From Clostridiaceae bacterium (GTDB lineage Bacteria > Bacillota > Clostridia > Saccharofermentanales > UBA5734), in assembly GCA_012523135.1 (NCBI GenBank), contig JAAYJD010000271.1, forward strand, positions 1-32,026: a stretch of DNA of 32,026 bases, written 5' to 3'. The notes beneath the pieces are model-generated. The model made no database searches. It had not been told where the DNA came from and saw only the letters and a list, made by a program, of their open reading frames with translations. The position numbers were made by a program, and so were the translations under genes. Below, one piece after another: positions 15,495-23,881 of the stretch (its first letter is position 1; each line of letters begins with the position of its first letter).

Positions 15495-16421
15495 CTAATC
15501 GCTCTTCTCCGGCAAATCAAGCCAGCTGCCCAGCAGTTCATCCCATTTTTCAGGGATGAAGGGCTGGTATCCAGCCCAGTTAAAGAAAGTCATCTCATTG
15601 AAATAGATCGTTCCAGATATGTTGTGCAGGTCGACCCGGACATGGCAAATCCCCTGTGCAAGCCTGGCTGCGACTGATTTCATCTTCTCGAAATTCACAG
15701 GCTTAACGATCGTATAGCCAGCTTTTTCGTATCCTGCTGACATGTCGATACGGTTGAAGTCCATATCAAAATAGTCGTAACGCACATCCTCCCCCCTATC
15801 CACTGTGTAAACCAGGAACTTGGGCATACCGTGAAAACAGAAGATTTTATAGACATTCAGAACAGGGGTTGTATCGTCAGGATATTGATCTGCCGGCCTG
15901 TCATCCAAATATACCTCTCCGATAATGCGCGGTACGATATTCTTGTAGGGCCATTCACGCGCAGTATAATAGTGGTTTTTCTGCAGAGATCGATTAAGAA
16001 TCATTTTAGCCGCAGACATATCCAGCTTGCTTTTGTCGCGACAGATGACCAGCCCGCCGCTGTCGTGCGTGCATTTCAGGACGAAACGGTCGGGCAGATC
16101 TGAAAAATCAATCTCTTCTACACGATTCCAAACGCCGATAAGCGGCACCAGGTACTTATCCCCGACCGTATCTGCCACATATTTCCGCACGCTGTATTTA
16201 TCCGCCATCATGGTGTATTCCGGTTTTCGGTTATACAGCTTCAGCCATTGCAATTTTTCATTAAACGTGACAGGATTTTTCAGGCGCAGCTTTTTGCCAC
16301 ACTCTGCGCGGTAGCGAATTTTCAGATACAGAGGGTCTGGAATCGCCCTGGATATTTTTGCACGCAAAGCCCGCAGGATGATCCGCTTTGCCATTTTCGC
16401 CGTACGGCTCCTATCATTCAC
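15495..16421 (-). CDS. TupA-like ATP-grasp amidoligase, second copy
   Basis: The 308-residue protein is a diverged paralogue of the protein at 9968-10861, sharing NPVTFNEKLQWLKLYNRKPE, DKYSVRKYV, the nucleotide-binding VLKCTHDSGGLVIC (K116) and a C-terminal VRVDLHNISGTIYFNEMTF. It carries an extra short insert (DDRPADQYPDD). Two different amidoligases imply two amino-acid transfers, or one main and one accessory reaction on the polymer. The GTG at 16421 has GGGTGACGG upstream; an ATG at 16394 is an alternative start. It ends in TAG, with a TGA eight codons later. Function beyond family is inference. Confidence 0.83.
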   Translation of the reverse strand: MNDRSRTAKMAKRIILRALRAKISRAIPDPLYLKIRYRAECGKKLRLKNPVTFNEKLQWLKLYNRKPEYTMMADKYSVRKYVADTVGDKYLVPLIGVWNRVEEIDFSDLPDRFVLKCTHDSGGLVICRDKSKLDMSAAKMILNRSLQKNHYYTAREWPYKNIVPRIIGEVYLDDRPADQYPDDTTPVLNVYKIFCFHGMPKFLVYTVDRGEDVRYDYFDMDFNRIDMSAGYEKAGYTIVKPVNFEKMKSVAARLAQGICHVRVDLHNISGTIYFNEMTFFNWAGYQPFIPEKWDELLGSWLDLPEKSD

Positions 16422-16465
16422 AATCCGTCACCCAACTGAATCCTTCCCAATCAGCAAGCTTGCGG

Positions 16466-17248
16466 TCATCCGGTTCGCTTAATTTTACCTTTGAGCGGAC
16501 GCAACACTTTTTTCACGCCGAGTATAACGGGGGCCAGATAAAGACTGTAGAGAACATACAATTTCTCATCTGCCAGCTGCCAAGCCAAAGGATAATTACC
16601 GCTGTCTAAAAGGTCGGAAAAACTGGCCAGACAGGCGCTGTTGCGATTCAGTGTTTTTCGAAGTGTTGCGAGCTCTCTTTCGCCGTTCAGGCAAGGGTGC
16701 AAAGCGACCGTCGTGATGCCGGCGCATTTTACGCTGACCCGATAGGAACGGCACGGAATGAATTTCAGACCGAACCGCTCGTAACATTGGTGAGAACGTC
16801 CGTCGGAAACATATTTGAATCCTGTCTGTCTCAGCGCCATGAGGGTGTTTTTATCGAAGGCGTGTGCAGGTGCAAAGAAAATGTCCGGTGCCAAATCATG
16901 TTGCTGCATAATGGCAAGGCCTTTTTCGAGCTTATCACACTGCACTTGAAAACCATGGCCTGCGAACTCGCTTTTCCCTCTGCCGGTCATCATGCTTTTC
17001 GCTTTGCGATCGTAGACATGCCTGTAGCCGTGCATGCCGATAAGGCAGCCTTCATTTTGATGTTCTTTCATCTTCAGCCAGAAATCAGGATCTGCATCAC
17101 GCTGTTTGAGGAAGGGATCCTGATTGTCGGGAATGATGCCCAGCAAAGGTTTAATCCCATATTCATTGAGCATCTTCAAGGCTGCGAGGAATTTTCCCTC
17201 GTCCATGTGCGGGCAGACATCATCGATTCTGAATGCTAGCTTTTTCAT
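16466..17248 (-). CDS. DUF2334-type polysaccharide deacetylase-like protein
   Basis: The protein of about 260 residues starts MKKLAFRIDDVCPHM, where the two Asp residues match the NodB-type metal and catalytic site. It has IGMHGYRHVYDRK with an H-x3-H metal motif and FFAPAHAFD. DUF2334 proteins belong to the polysaccharide deacetylase superfamily and may remove N- or O-acetyl groups from sugars. No signal peptide is seen, so it acts inside the cell. The ATG at 17248 has GGAG five bases upstream; a GTG at 17293 would lengthen the protein but lacks a ribosome site. Deacetylation of a GlcNAc- or GalNAc-type residue would yield a free amine. Confidence 0.82.
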   Translation of the reverse strand: MKKLAFRIDDVCPHMDEGKFLAALKMLNEYGIKPLLGIIPDNQDPFLKQRDADPDFWLKMKEHQNEGCLIGMHGYRHVYDRKAKSMMTGRGKSEFAGHGFQVQCDKLEKGLAIMQQHDLAPDIFFAPAHAFDKNTLMALRQTGFKYVSDGRSHQCYERFGLKFIPCRSYRVSVKCAGITTVALHPCLNGERELATLRKTLNRNSACLASFSDLLDSGNYPLAWQLADEKLYVLYSLYLAPVILGVKKVLRPLKGKIKRTG

Positions 17249-17297
17249 CATATCTCCAAAAAACAGAAAACTTCTCGCTCTTTCGGCCTTCACGCGA

Positions 17298-18365
17298 TTA
17301 TTCCGTGATCAGTTGTTGCCACAAACCGCATATCGTTTCCTTATCCAGCAGCGTTTTTACCTTGACAGCTTCTCTTGACATCGCTTCAGCCATATTGGCG
17401 TCACGGGCGATCTCATCCATTTTCCTGAACATGCTTTCAACATCGCCGACCGGTGTCAGAAACCCGTTGACGCCGCTATCGATGAACATTCTCGCGCCGC
17501 CTGGCGGACAGTCTGTACAGATGCATGGCAGCCCCATGCCCATGGCTTCCAGCATGGCATTGGACAATCCCTCGTAATCTGAAGGCAGGACAAACATGGC
17601 GCAATCACGCGTTTTTTCATGCACATCCGGGTCAAAGCCATGAAAGGTAACGTTACCTTCCAGGCCGCTTTGTTTGACGATCTGCTTCAGCTCTTCCTCG
17701 CAGCTTCCTTTACCATAGATGGATAGCGTGTATTCAGGATGTTTGCTGATAAACAGCTTATACGCGTCGATCAGCAGCGGATAGTTCTTTTGCGGTTCCA
17801 ACCGGGCAAACGAGACGACCTCCTTTCTTCTCCTGCCTTCATAGCGTTCCGGGAGTCCTTCCATGATGGGGTTTGCAATAATGACGCCTTTTTTTTTAAC
17901 TTTTTTATCGAAATATTCCATGGCGTCCGGCGTTTGAAACACGATTTTTGTCGCTCTCCGGTAAAGGAATCTTCTTATGGCAAATAACCACCGTTTATTG
18001 GGAATGCTTTTTGCCGGATCCAGGCGCTCTGAAACGATGATTTTTCTTTTCAGCCCCAGGGCTGCTGCCAGAAGATAAAGATTGAACATGCTGAAGAAAG
18101 AGATGAACACGGCCTCCTTGTTTTTATTCATCAGCGAACGCAGGTCATGCAGGCGCCACAACGTTTTCGCGACCCCTTTAGCTCCGCGCATGTATGTCGT
18201 ATCGACAGTCACCTGTGCCGGCAGCTTATAATCGACCTGGTTGGCATTCATCAGGTATATTCTGACGGCAAAGCCATGCCTGACAAGGTATTCAGACAGA
18301 ATCGTCACGACTCTTTCTGCTCCTCCGCCCAGCATGGCAGGCATGATAAAAATCACATGTTCCAT
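17298..18365 (-). CDS. GT4-type glycosyltransferase (GalNAc/Gal transferase-like)
   Basis: The 355-residue enzyme begins MEHVIFIMPAMLGGGAERVV. It has SFARLEPQKNYPLLIDAYKL and the E-x7-E motif EGLSNAMLEAMGMGLPCI followed by TDCPPGGARMFI. This group includes PglA/PglH-like and WbnH-like transferases that often use UDP-GalNAc or UDP-Gal, but the donor cannot be fixed. A very strong GGGGGGA ribosome site precedes the ATG. Confidence 0.87.
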   Translation of the reverse strand: MEHVIFIMPAMLGGGAERVVTILSEYLVRHGFAVRIYLMNANQVDYKLPAQVTVDTTYMRGAKGVAKTLWRLHDLRSLMNKNKEAVFISFFSMFNLYLLAAALGLKRKIIVSERLDPAKSIPNKRWLFAIRRFLYRRATKIVFQTPDAMEYFDKKVKKKGVIIANPIMEGLPERYEGRRRKEVVSFARLEPQKNYPLLIDAYKLFISKHPEYTLSIYGKGSCEEELKQIVKQSGLEGNVTFHGFDPDVHEKTRDCAMFVLPSDYEGLSNAMLEAMGMGLPCICTDCPPGGARMFIDSGVNGFLTPVGDVESMFRKMDEIARDANMAEAMSREAVKVKTLLDKETICGLWQQLITE

Positions 18366-18392
18366 AAGTCCCCCCGGCCGGCTCGCAGTTCG

Positions 18393-19814
18393 TCAGCATA
18401 AACCCAGTATGTAATCGTAGACATTCAATATGGATACGACATGTTCTGTTCCATCCGCATTTCCCGCGATCACGCCGCTTGACCGATGGCCGCCTGAGAT
18501 AATCTTGCAGAAGGCATTGCTGCCAAACAGCCGTTTTCCGAACAATCCACGATCAACGCCATATTCAGGATCCATACAATAGACAATTTCCGGATAATGA
18601 TCTGTTCTTGAACCAGGGTAGATATCTTCGCCGCGCTTTGCCCAAATTATAACAGGTTTACCTGCATCCCGCACCTTCAGCAAACCTGATATGATGCGAA
18701 TCCGTTCCGCTTCATAGGCCTCATCTGAAGAAAACGCTTCCCGAAAAACACGGATGCCGCCGTATGGATTCGTTCCATCAAAATGGGGCGCATAACATGC
18801 CCCCTTTGCTTTGAACAGATAGCCAGCGTTTTTAACCTTATGGGCAAATGCAAATCTCTTGAAAAACCCGACCCCCGCTTCGACAGCATGCATTTTTTCC
18901 AATCCCAGCAATACGGCATGCTTGGCGTACTCAACAGCCCGTTTTTTCTGATCGGCTTCGCAGATGAACCGCTCGTTGATCAGCCATTGATTGATGTAAA
19001 ATGTCTTGCGGCATCTCGGTCCGTGACCATGATCACTGATGACGATGACATGATACGCATCACCAAATTCATTCAGAATTTCACCGATCATGTTTTCCAT
19101 CAGAAGATAGGTTTCTTTTATGGCGCCGCTCAGGCGATTGCTTTTTGGGGCAGCATGCTTGCCGTCATCAGCAAAACGCCAGAGAAAATGCTGTATCCTG
19201 TCCGCTGTCAGAATCCCCAGAAAAGCAAAATCGTATGTCTCACGGCTGAGGCATCGCCGAAAAGCACTGAATTGTTCCCGGGTCAATTTAAGGTTCTCTG
19301 ATAAAAACGAGTTCATCGCTTTTTTGCTGGGGTGATCAACGAGACCGCCGAGCGACGGCAAATCAGCCAGATCGACCTGATCTGCCTTGTTCGTCGTGAC
19401 ACGGCCGCTTTCAAAGACAGGACCGCTGATCATCAGGCCATTGACATCCCAGGCTGGATAAGCCAGAAAGGGATTGAAAACAAGGACTTTTCGCCCCCTG
19501 CGACTCAGTTCATCCCATATGCAATGCCCTTTGATCTGTGAATAATCGCCGGCTGACTTGCTTTTAAAATTCATATAGTCAATCGACTCGATAACCCCAT
19601 GCGTTGCCGGATTGAGGCCGGTATAGATGGTTATCCAGGCCGGAATCGAATCGCCCGGGACAACAGATTCCAGCCGATTGAGCCGATTGTTTTCAAGCAA
19701 GGTCCGGAACAACGAAAACGCATGGCTGTGTTGTGCAATGTACGCATAATCCAAACCGTCAATGACGATCAGGATGGTTTTTCGTTTCTGTGCTGCGGCC
19801 ATTTGATTGCCCAT
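18393..19814 (-). CDS. Alkaline-phosphatase-superfamily (phosphodiesterase/nucleotide pyrophosphatase-type) hydrolase
   Basis: The protein of about 473 residues shows the AlkP-superfamily metal site: ILIVIDGLDYAY, then DSIPAWITIYTGLNPATHG with the likely Thr nucleophile, TADRIQHFLWRF, VISDHGHGPRC, and a late DHYPEIVY and GGHRSSGVIAG. It has no signal peptide, so it is cytoplasmic. Such enzymes appear in EPS loci and may hydrolyse phosphodiesters of lipid- or nucleotide-linked intermediates, or transfer phospho groups. The ATG at 19814 follows GAGAGG by six bases; a TTG at 19832 is an alternative. It sits between a P-loop kinase and a GT4 gene, which suggests a phosphorylated substituent. Confidence 0.82.
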   Translation of the reverse strand: MGNQMAAAQKRKTILIVIDGLDYAYIAQHSHAFSLFRTLLENNRLNRLESVVPGDSIPAWITIYTGLNPATHGVIESIDYMNFKSKSAGDYSQIKGHCIWDELSRRGRKVLVFNPFLAYPAWDVNGLMISGPVFESGRVTTNKADQVDLADLPSLGGLVDHPSKKAMNSFLSENLKLTREQFSAFRRCLSRETYDFAFLGILTADRIQHFLWRFADDGKHAAPKSNRLSGAIKETYLLMENMIGEILNEFGDAYHVIVISDHGHGPRCRKTFYINQWLINERFICEADQKKRAVEYAKHAVLLGLEKMHAVEAGVGFFKRFAFAHKVKNAGYLFKAKGACYAPHFDGTNPYGGIRVFREAFSSDEAYEAERIRIISGLLKVRDAGKPVIIWAKRGEDIYPGSRTDHYPEIVYCMDPEYGVDRGLFGKRLFGSNAFCKIISGGHRSSGVIAGNADGTEHVVSILNVYDYILGLC

Positions 19815-19828
19815 AAAACGCCTCTCAA

Positions 19829-20560
19829 TCAATGAGCCTGACCTGAATGGAGAATCAGCGCCTTGATCTGATCGTTGATCACTCCGGGGGATGCCTCACC
19901 GTCCAGAACGGACCACTGGCAACGCCGGGCCAGATGATCATAAACACCTTCACGCAGCCTGAGATAATTGATATCGGGAATATCCGCTTTGCGCATAATA
20001 CAGACATCGGGTGAAGCTTTTAAATAGATATACCGGTCGATCCGCGGAAAAAGCCAGCGGTGACGCCTGATTTCCTGCTCAATCCGTGCAGGAGAATAAC
20101 CAAAATTGATGCCCTGGTCTACAAACAGATCCAGATAATAGCGATCAAAGACAATCTTTTTTTTCATGAGAACCAGCGGGAGCACCTTGACCTGGAACTG
20201 GATCAGGTAGTCTGCCAGGGCCATAAACATCCACACATTGCGGACTGGGGATTTTTTGAAAATTTTACGTTTTAGCTCTGATTTATCTTCCTCCCGGCAG
20301 TGAGGGCTCGATGGCTTTCGGCTGGCTGTCTTTTGCAAAAGCCAATAGGCCGGTCTCAGCAACAGCGGTTTCCATCTGGCCCAGACAAAACAATACGGCC
20401 TAAAATCAGCAGCCTGCTTCAGCAGGCTGATCTGTGACGATTTCCCGCAGCCGTCCAGACCAACCAGAACGATCCGGCTGTTTTTCTGCGAAACTGCTTC
20501 GGATAGATGATGGTTGGCGATATGCGATTTTGGGGAATCTGATGCGTTCATATCATTCAA
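19829..20560 (-). CDS. Thymidylate-kinase-like P-loop kinase
   Basis: The 243-residue protein has a Walker A motif GLDGCGKSSQ near residue 35 and a DRYYLDLFVDQG segment like the DR(Y/H) motif of dTMP kinases. It also has a long basic insertion that true Tmk enzymes (about 205-215 residues) lack. Thymidylate-kinase-like proteins are frequent in EPS and O-antigen clusters and probably phosphorylate a different substrate. It overlaps the upstream GT4 gene by eight bases, indicating coupling. Housekeeping Tmk is unlikely given the location. Confidence 0.8.
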   Translation of the reverse strand: MNDMNASDSPKSHIANHHLSEAVSQKNSRIVLVGLDGCGKSSQISLLKQAADFRPYCFVWARWKPLLLRPAYWLLQKTASRKPSSPHCREEDKSELKRKIFKKSPVRNVWMFMALADYLIQFQVKVLPLVLMKKKIVFDRYYLDLFVDQGINFGYSPARIEQEIRRHRWLFPRIDRYIYLKASPDVCIMRKADIPDINYLRLREGVYDHLARRCQWSVLDGEASPGVINDQIKALILHSGQAH

Positions 20561-21569
20561 CCATGCTTTCCAGTCTTGTCACTGATTTTTTCCAATCATA
20601 ATCAAGGACGGTCTCTCTGGTATGAACATTTTGGCTGCCCATGGCGGCTTCAAGCGATGATGCGACTTCCGGCACGCTGCAGGCATGCAACGGGTAATAT
20701 CCCGCGCCATGGATCAGCTCTTTCACTTCACCATAGGGTGTTGTCACGATCGGCAAATTGCAGGCTGCTGCTTCCAAGACAGACAGCGGGCTGTCAATAC
20801 AATTGCCGCTCGCCATAACCGGGAATATATAGACATCAGCCAACTGGTAAATCTCCTGGATATTTGCAACGTACGTGTCAATGATCCTGGTATGCGGTCT
20901 TTTTTCCAGTCTTGCCCTCAGGTCGGCGTTCTTGCTTGTCAAGGAACTAACAACGATCAGGATGAAATATTTCGCGTCGACTGTTTGCAGGATATCCAGA
21001 TTCCGGCCTGTTTTCAAATGCCCGACGTGCAGAACCACCTTCATGTCTGCCGGAATACCATACCTTTCTTTCAGGGCATTTTTCTGGTCCCGCGTTACCG
21101 GTCTGAATTGATCGGTATCGACCCCTGTTTTCAGATAAAACGCACGCGTTCCCAACAGCGATTGAAAATAGGTTTGTGAATCTTTGGCCAGGGCGATGAC
21201 ACTGACTTTACTGGTCCTGAGCAAGATCCTTGCAAACCTGTTCATCGGATGCTGAAGGGCAAAGAGAACGCTGATTTTTTTATGGCTGAATACGGATAAA
21301 ACAAAAGCCCGCATAGCACTCGCTGTCGTGTTGGATGCGAAAGGAATATAGAGAACAGAACCCGCAGTCTTATTAAGAATGTGAAATAACTGCCTGTTGA
21401 CAAACAGCTTGTTCAAACGGATGTAATGGCCCGAAAAGTGCTGTTTTGAGCCGCACGTCAGGATCATCGTTTCCGGAAAAGCCTCTTTCAGCCGGATCGC
21501 CAGACTTGTCGCAACTTTCAGGCAACCTTCATCAGGCTTTGATGTCAGGCAATCAGAAATGATGATCAA
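20553..21569 (-). CDS. GT4-type glycosyltransferase, first gene of the minus-strand EPS operon
   Basis: The enzyme of about 338 residues has a GT-B fold: N-terminal IIISDCLTSKPDEGCLKVAT, C-terminal VVLHVGHLKTGRNLDIL, an IYQLADVYIFPV segment and NCIDSPLSVLEAAACNLPIV in place of the classical E-x7-E. The TTG at 21569 with AAGGGTGGGA upstream is preferred over an ATG at 21596. The latter would lie only about 26 bases from the predicted transcription start and has no ribosome site. The usual first Glu is replaced by Asp or shifted, so activity may differ. Confidence 0.82.
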   Translation of the reverse strand: MIIISDCLTSKPDEGCLKVATSLAIRLKEAFPETMILTCGSKQHFSGHYIRLNKLFVNRQLFHILNKTAGSVLYIPFASNTTASAMRAFVLSVFSHKKISVLFALQHPMNRFARILLRTSKVSVIALAKDSQTYFQSLLGTRAFYLKTGVDTDQFRPVTRDQKNALKERYGIPADMKVVLHVGHLKTGRNLDILQTVDAKYFILIVVSSLTSKNADLRARLEKRPHTRIIDTYVANIQEIYQLADVYIFPVMASGNCIDSPLSVLEAAACNLPIVTTPYGEVKELIHGAGYYPLHACSVPEVASSLEAAMGSQNVHTRETVLDYDWKKSVTRLESMVE

Positions 21570-21628
21570 ATCGATCCCACCCTTACATAGCAACATGTTG
21601 CGGTCAGGGATGTATGCTGTTTATGCTT

Positions 21629-21657
21629 ATTATAGCCGAACAGACATCATCGGTAAA
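21629..21657 (-). promoter_or_regulatory. Sigma-A-type promoter of the minus-strand EPS operon
   Basis: On the minus strand TTTACC (21657-21652), a 17-base spacer and a perfect TATAAT (21634-21629). It lies 60 bases upstream of the preferred start of the first GT4 gene. It would drive the operon down to the flippase. Confidence 0.75.
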
Positions 21658-21732
21658 GGATCGGGCAATGCCAGCGGCCTGATAATTTTTAACACAGTGT
21701 TACTGAATTTTTACATATACATTAAATTTCGC

Positions 21733-21761
21733 TTGTTTTTTTACGTAGCGCATGTTACGAT
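21733..21761 (+). promoter_or_regulatory. Possible promoter of the plus-strand EPS operon
   Basis: TTGTTT, a 17-base spacer and TACGAT lie in an AT-rich stretch divergent to the minus-strand promoter. The predicted start near 21768 would give a leader of about 350 bases before the small membrane protein. The match is moderate. Confidence 0.45.
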
Positions 21762-21769
21762 AAAGAGGG

Positions 21770-21784
21770 TGTCATAATATGACA
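21770..21784. promoter_or_regulatory. 15-bp perfect palindrome, possible operator
   Basis: TGTCATAATATGACA has two 7-base arms around one central base. It sits at the predicted start site of the plus-strand promoter and about 110 bases upstream of the divergent one, a natural position for a repressor. No regulator gene for it is visible nearby. Confidence 0.5.
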
Positions 21785-22116
21785 TCGTTTAAAATATCGG
21801 CATGGGTGGTTCTGTGAAAATGCTTTTTTGCAACCACACCTTGACAAGCAAGACCGCATAACAAAGTTGTCCGCAAGCCTGGAACGAACCGCATGTTTCG
21901 GCACAATGCAGGCGCCGGAACCATTGGGTTGATGAAAAGGCAAAGCTCAAATCATGAACCTCGCGTCCATGGCCCTGAGCGTACTTCTGGTCTACCGCGT
22001 TATCAGTAACGGCTGGTTGTCTCACACCGATTCCATAACAGATGATTGGTTGCCTTCCAAAACGTTTCTAAGCAAGCTGCCTTTTGTGATTTTCATATGA
22101 TTAGAAGGTGTTGTCA
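21785..22116 (+). other. Untranslated leader or spacer before the plus-strand EPS operon
   Basis: About 330 bases contain no convincing gene. Minus-strand frames of 62 and 78 codons are present but show no family resemblance and no clear ribosome site. The plus strand has a 43-codon frame ending just before the next gene, also unrecognised. No known riboswitch core was found here. Confidence 0.5.
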
Positions 22117-22449
22117 ATGAAAAAACGCAGTGTTATCTTCATGACGCTTATGGTTTCCATCATCTTATTTATTTTTTTAGTCAACATTGAAGATTATAAC
22201 GAGTCTTTACATTCAATTCCCGATGAAAAGATTCCATTGGCAAATTTTGATGTCAGATCATTATTGTCACATCAAAGTCAAATTGAGTCACAAGCCACTG
22301 ATGAAACCTTGAATGATTTTATGCACCGGACACTGATCATCTTAGCTGTTCTGCTTGGTTTGTGGAGCCTTTGTATCTATCTGGCTGCACGGCTCAACCT
22401 GTTCATGAACCATAATGGCAAGAAAGAGGACAAGACGAAAGGCAGATGA
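22117..22449 (+). CDS. Small two-pass membrane protein of unknown function
   Basis: The 110-residue protein starts MKKRSVIFMTLMVSIILFIF and has a hydrophobic segment at about 5-23 and another at about 73-92 (TLIILAVLLGLWSLCIYLAA). They are separated by an acidic, Ser/Gln-rich outer loop; the tail is basic. AGAAGG lies eight bases before the ATG. It overlaps the priming transferase gene by four bases (ATGA), so the two are translationally coupled. It may be an accessory of the transferase or a small Wzz-like anchor, but no family is recognised. Confidence 0.75.
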   Translation: MKKRSVIFMTLMVSIILFIFLVNIEDYNESLHSIPDEKIPLANFDVRSLLSHQSQIESQATDETLNDFMHRTLIILAVLLGLWSLCIYLAARLNLFMNHNGKKEDKTKGR

Positions 22450-23870
22450 GCCAAGTCATGACCGGCAAAAACACAGATCTATACCGAATATACGTACAAA
22501 TACTGGATCTGGCCTGTCTCTGCCTGTCCTTTTTCATTGCGATGTGGATTCGCTTCGGCGTCATAACGATCAAGCTTCAGGGAACCTTATACGGTTTATT
22601 GCTTTTGCTGCTCGTGTTGAGCCATATCCTGATCTACAATGTGCACGATTTTTACGATGGGTTTTACAAGCGTGGTTTCTATGACGAATTTGTCAATGTA
22701 TTCCAGATCAACCTGGTGGCGGCTCTGCTGGTTAGCGGGATTTTTTTCTTTTTTCAGGCCGGCTCCTATTACTCGCGGTTTTTCCTGGCCAGCCTACTCC
22801 TGATCAACATCCTGATCGACTATATTGCACGCCAATACTTCAAAGTGTTTTCTATTTCATATTATAAAAAAAACAACATTATCAACAGCTTTTTGCTGAT
22901 TACGACAAAAGATCAAGTCTGTTCTATTGTCCGCAAAATGCTTGACAACAAGAACTGGCAATCGCAAATTACAGGCATTGCCGTCATCGATGAAAATATG
23001 ACCGGCCAGGTTGTCGCGGGCATCCCGATTGTGAGTGACAAAGACAACCTGATAGATGTGATAACAAAATCAGTTGTGGATGAAGTTTTTATCAGCGTTC
23101 GCCATTCCGATTGTTTTAATTTGGATGAGCTGATCCTTGATTTGGAAAACATCGGTCTGACGATCCATCTGAGTCTGTCAAACTATGCTTTCAACATGCG
23201 GGCAAGAACGATCAACACCGTATACGGGCATAATGTGCTGACATTCGAACCCAGAGTATTCAACAAAGGCGCTCTCCTGCTGAAGCGCGCGGAGGACATC
23301 GCCGGATCGCTGATCGGAATCATCGCAACGGTCATCGTTGGGATCTTTGTCGTCCCGGCAATCATGATTGAATCACCCGGACCTTTCATTTTTTCCCAGA
23401 CACGCGTTGGCAAGAATGGCAGGAGATTCAGGATCTATAAATTCCGATCGATGTATATGGATGCTGAAAAAAGAAAAAAAGAGTTGATGCAGCACAATGA
23501 AATGCAAGGGCTCATGTTCAAAATGAAGAATGATCCCCGTGTGACAAAAGTCGGCAGATTTATTCGAAAAACCAGCATTGATGAGCTGCCGCAGTTCTTC
23601 AATGTATTGCTGGGAGATATGAGCCTCGTCGGCACAAGGCCGCCAACGGAAGATGAGTTTATGCATTATGAAAGCAGGTTCAAGCAGCGACTGGTCATGC
23701 GGCCGGGCATTACAGGGCTGTGGCAGGTGAGCGGGCGGAACAAAATCAAAAACTTTGAGGATGTGCTGAAGCTTGACATGGCTTTCATCAACAATTGGTC
23801 CATCATGCTGGATGTCAGGATCTTGATTAAAACAGTCGTCTATGTCCTGCTCAGGCTTGGAGCGGAGTGA
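22446..23870 (+). CDS. Polyprenyl-phosphate sugar-1-phosphate transferase (priming EPS transferase)
   Basis: The 474-residue protein starts the repeat unit by moving a sugar-1-phosphate from a UDP-sugar to undecaprenyl phosphate. Four or five membrane segments fill the N-terminal part, followed by a CoA-binding-like soluble region and another membrane segment near 280-305. The catalytic domain shows [49 protein letters not shown] and [14 protein letters not shown], all typical of the WbaP/WcaJ-like bacterial sugar transferase family. The sugar (Glc, Gal or another) cannot be predicted. It is the only priming enzyme in the window, so it should serve both divergent operons. Confidence 0.94.
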   Translation: MSQVMTGKNTDLYRIYVQILDLACLCLSFFIAMWIRFGVITIKLQGTLYGLLLLLLVLSHILIYNVHDFYDGFYKRGFYDEFVNVFQINLVAALLVSGIFFFFQAGSYYSRFFLASLLLINILIDYIARQYFKVFSISYYKKNNIINSFLLITTKDQVCSIVRKMLDNKNWQSQITGIAVIDENMTGQVVAGIPIVSDKDNLIDVITKSVVDEVFISVRHSDCFNLDELILDLENIGLTIHLSLSNYAFNMRARTINTVYGHNVLTFEPRVFNKGALLLKRAEDIAGSLIGIIATVIVGIFVVPAIMIESPGPFIFSQTRVGKNGRRFRIYKFRSMYMDAEKRKKELMQHNEMQGLMFKMKNDPRVTKVGRFIRKTSIDELPQFFNVLLGDMSLVGTRPPTEDEFMHYESRFKQRLVMRPGITGLWQVSGRNKIKNFEDVLKLDMAFINNWSIMLDVRILIKTVVYVLLRLGAE

Positions 23871-23881
23871 TCAGATAGGCC

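Noticed and set aside
21941-22067. Possible third GEMM-I aptamer (GGCAAAGC ... GATTGGTTGCC) in the plus-strand leader
   Set aside because: The ends look similar, but the internal CAAAGCC and GTCTAA core is missing and the span is too long.
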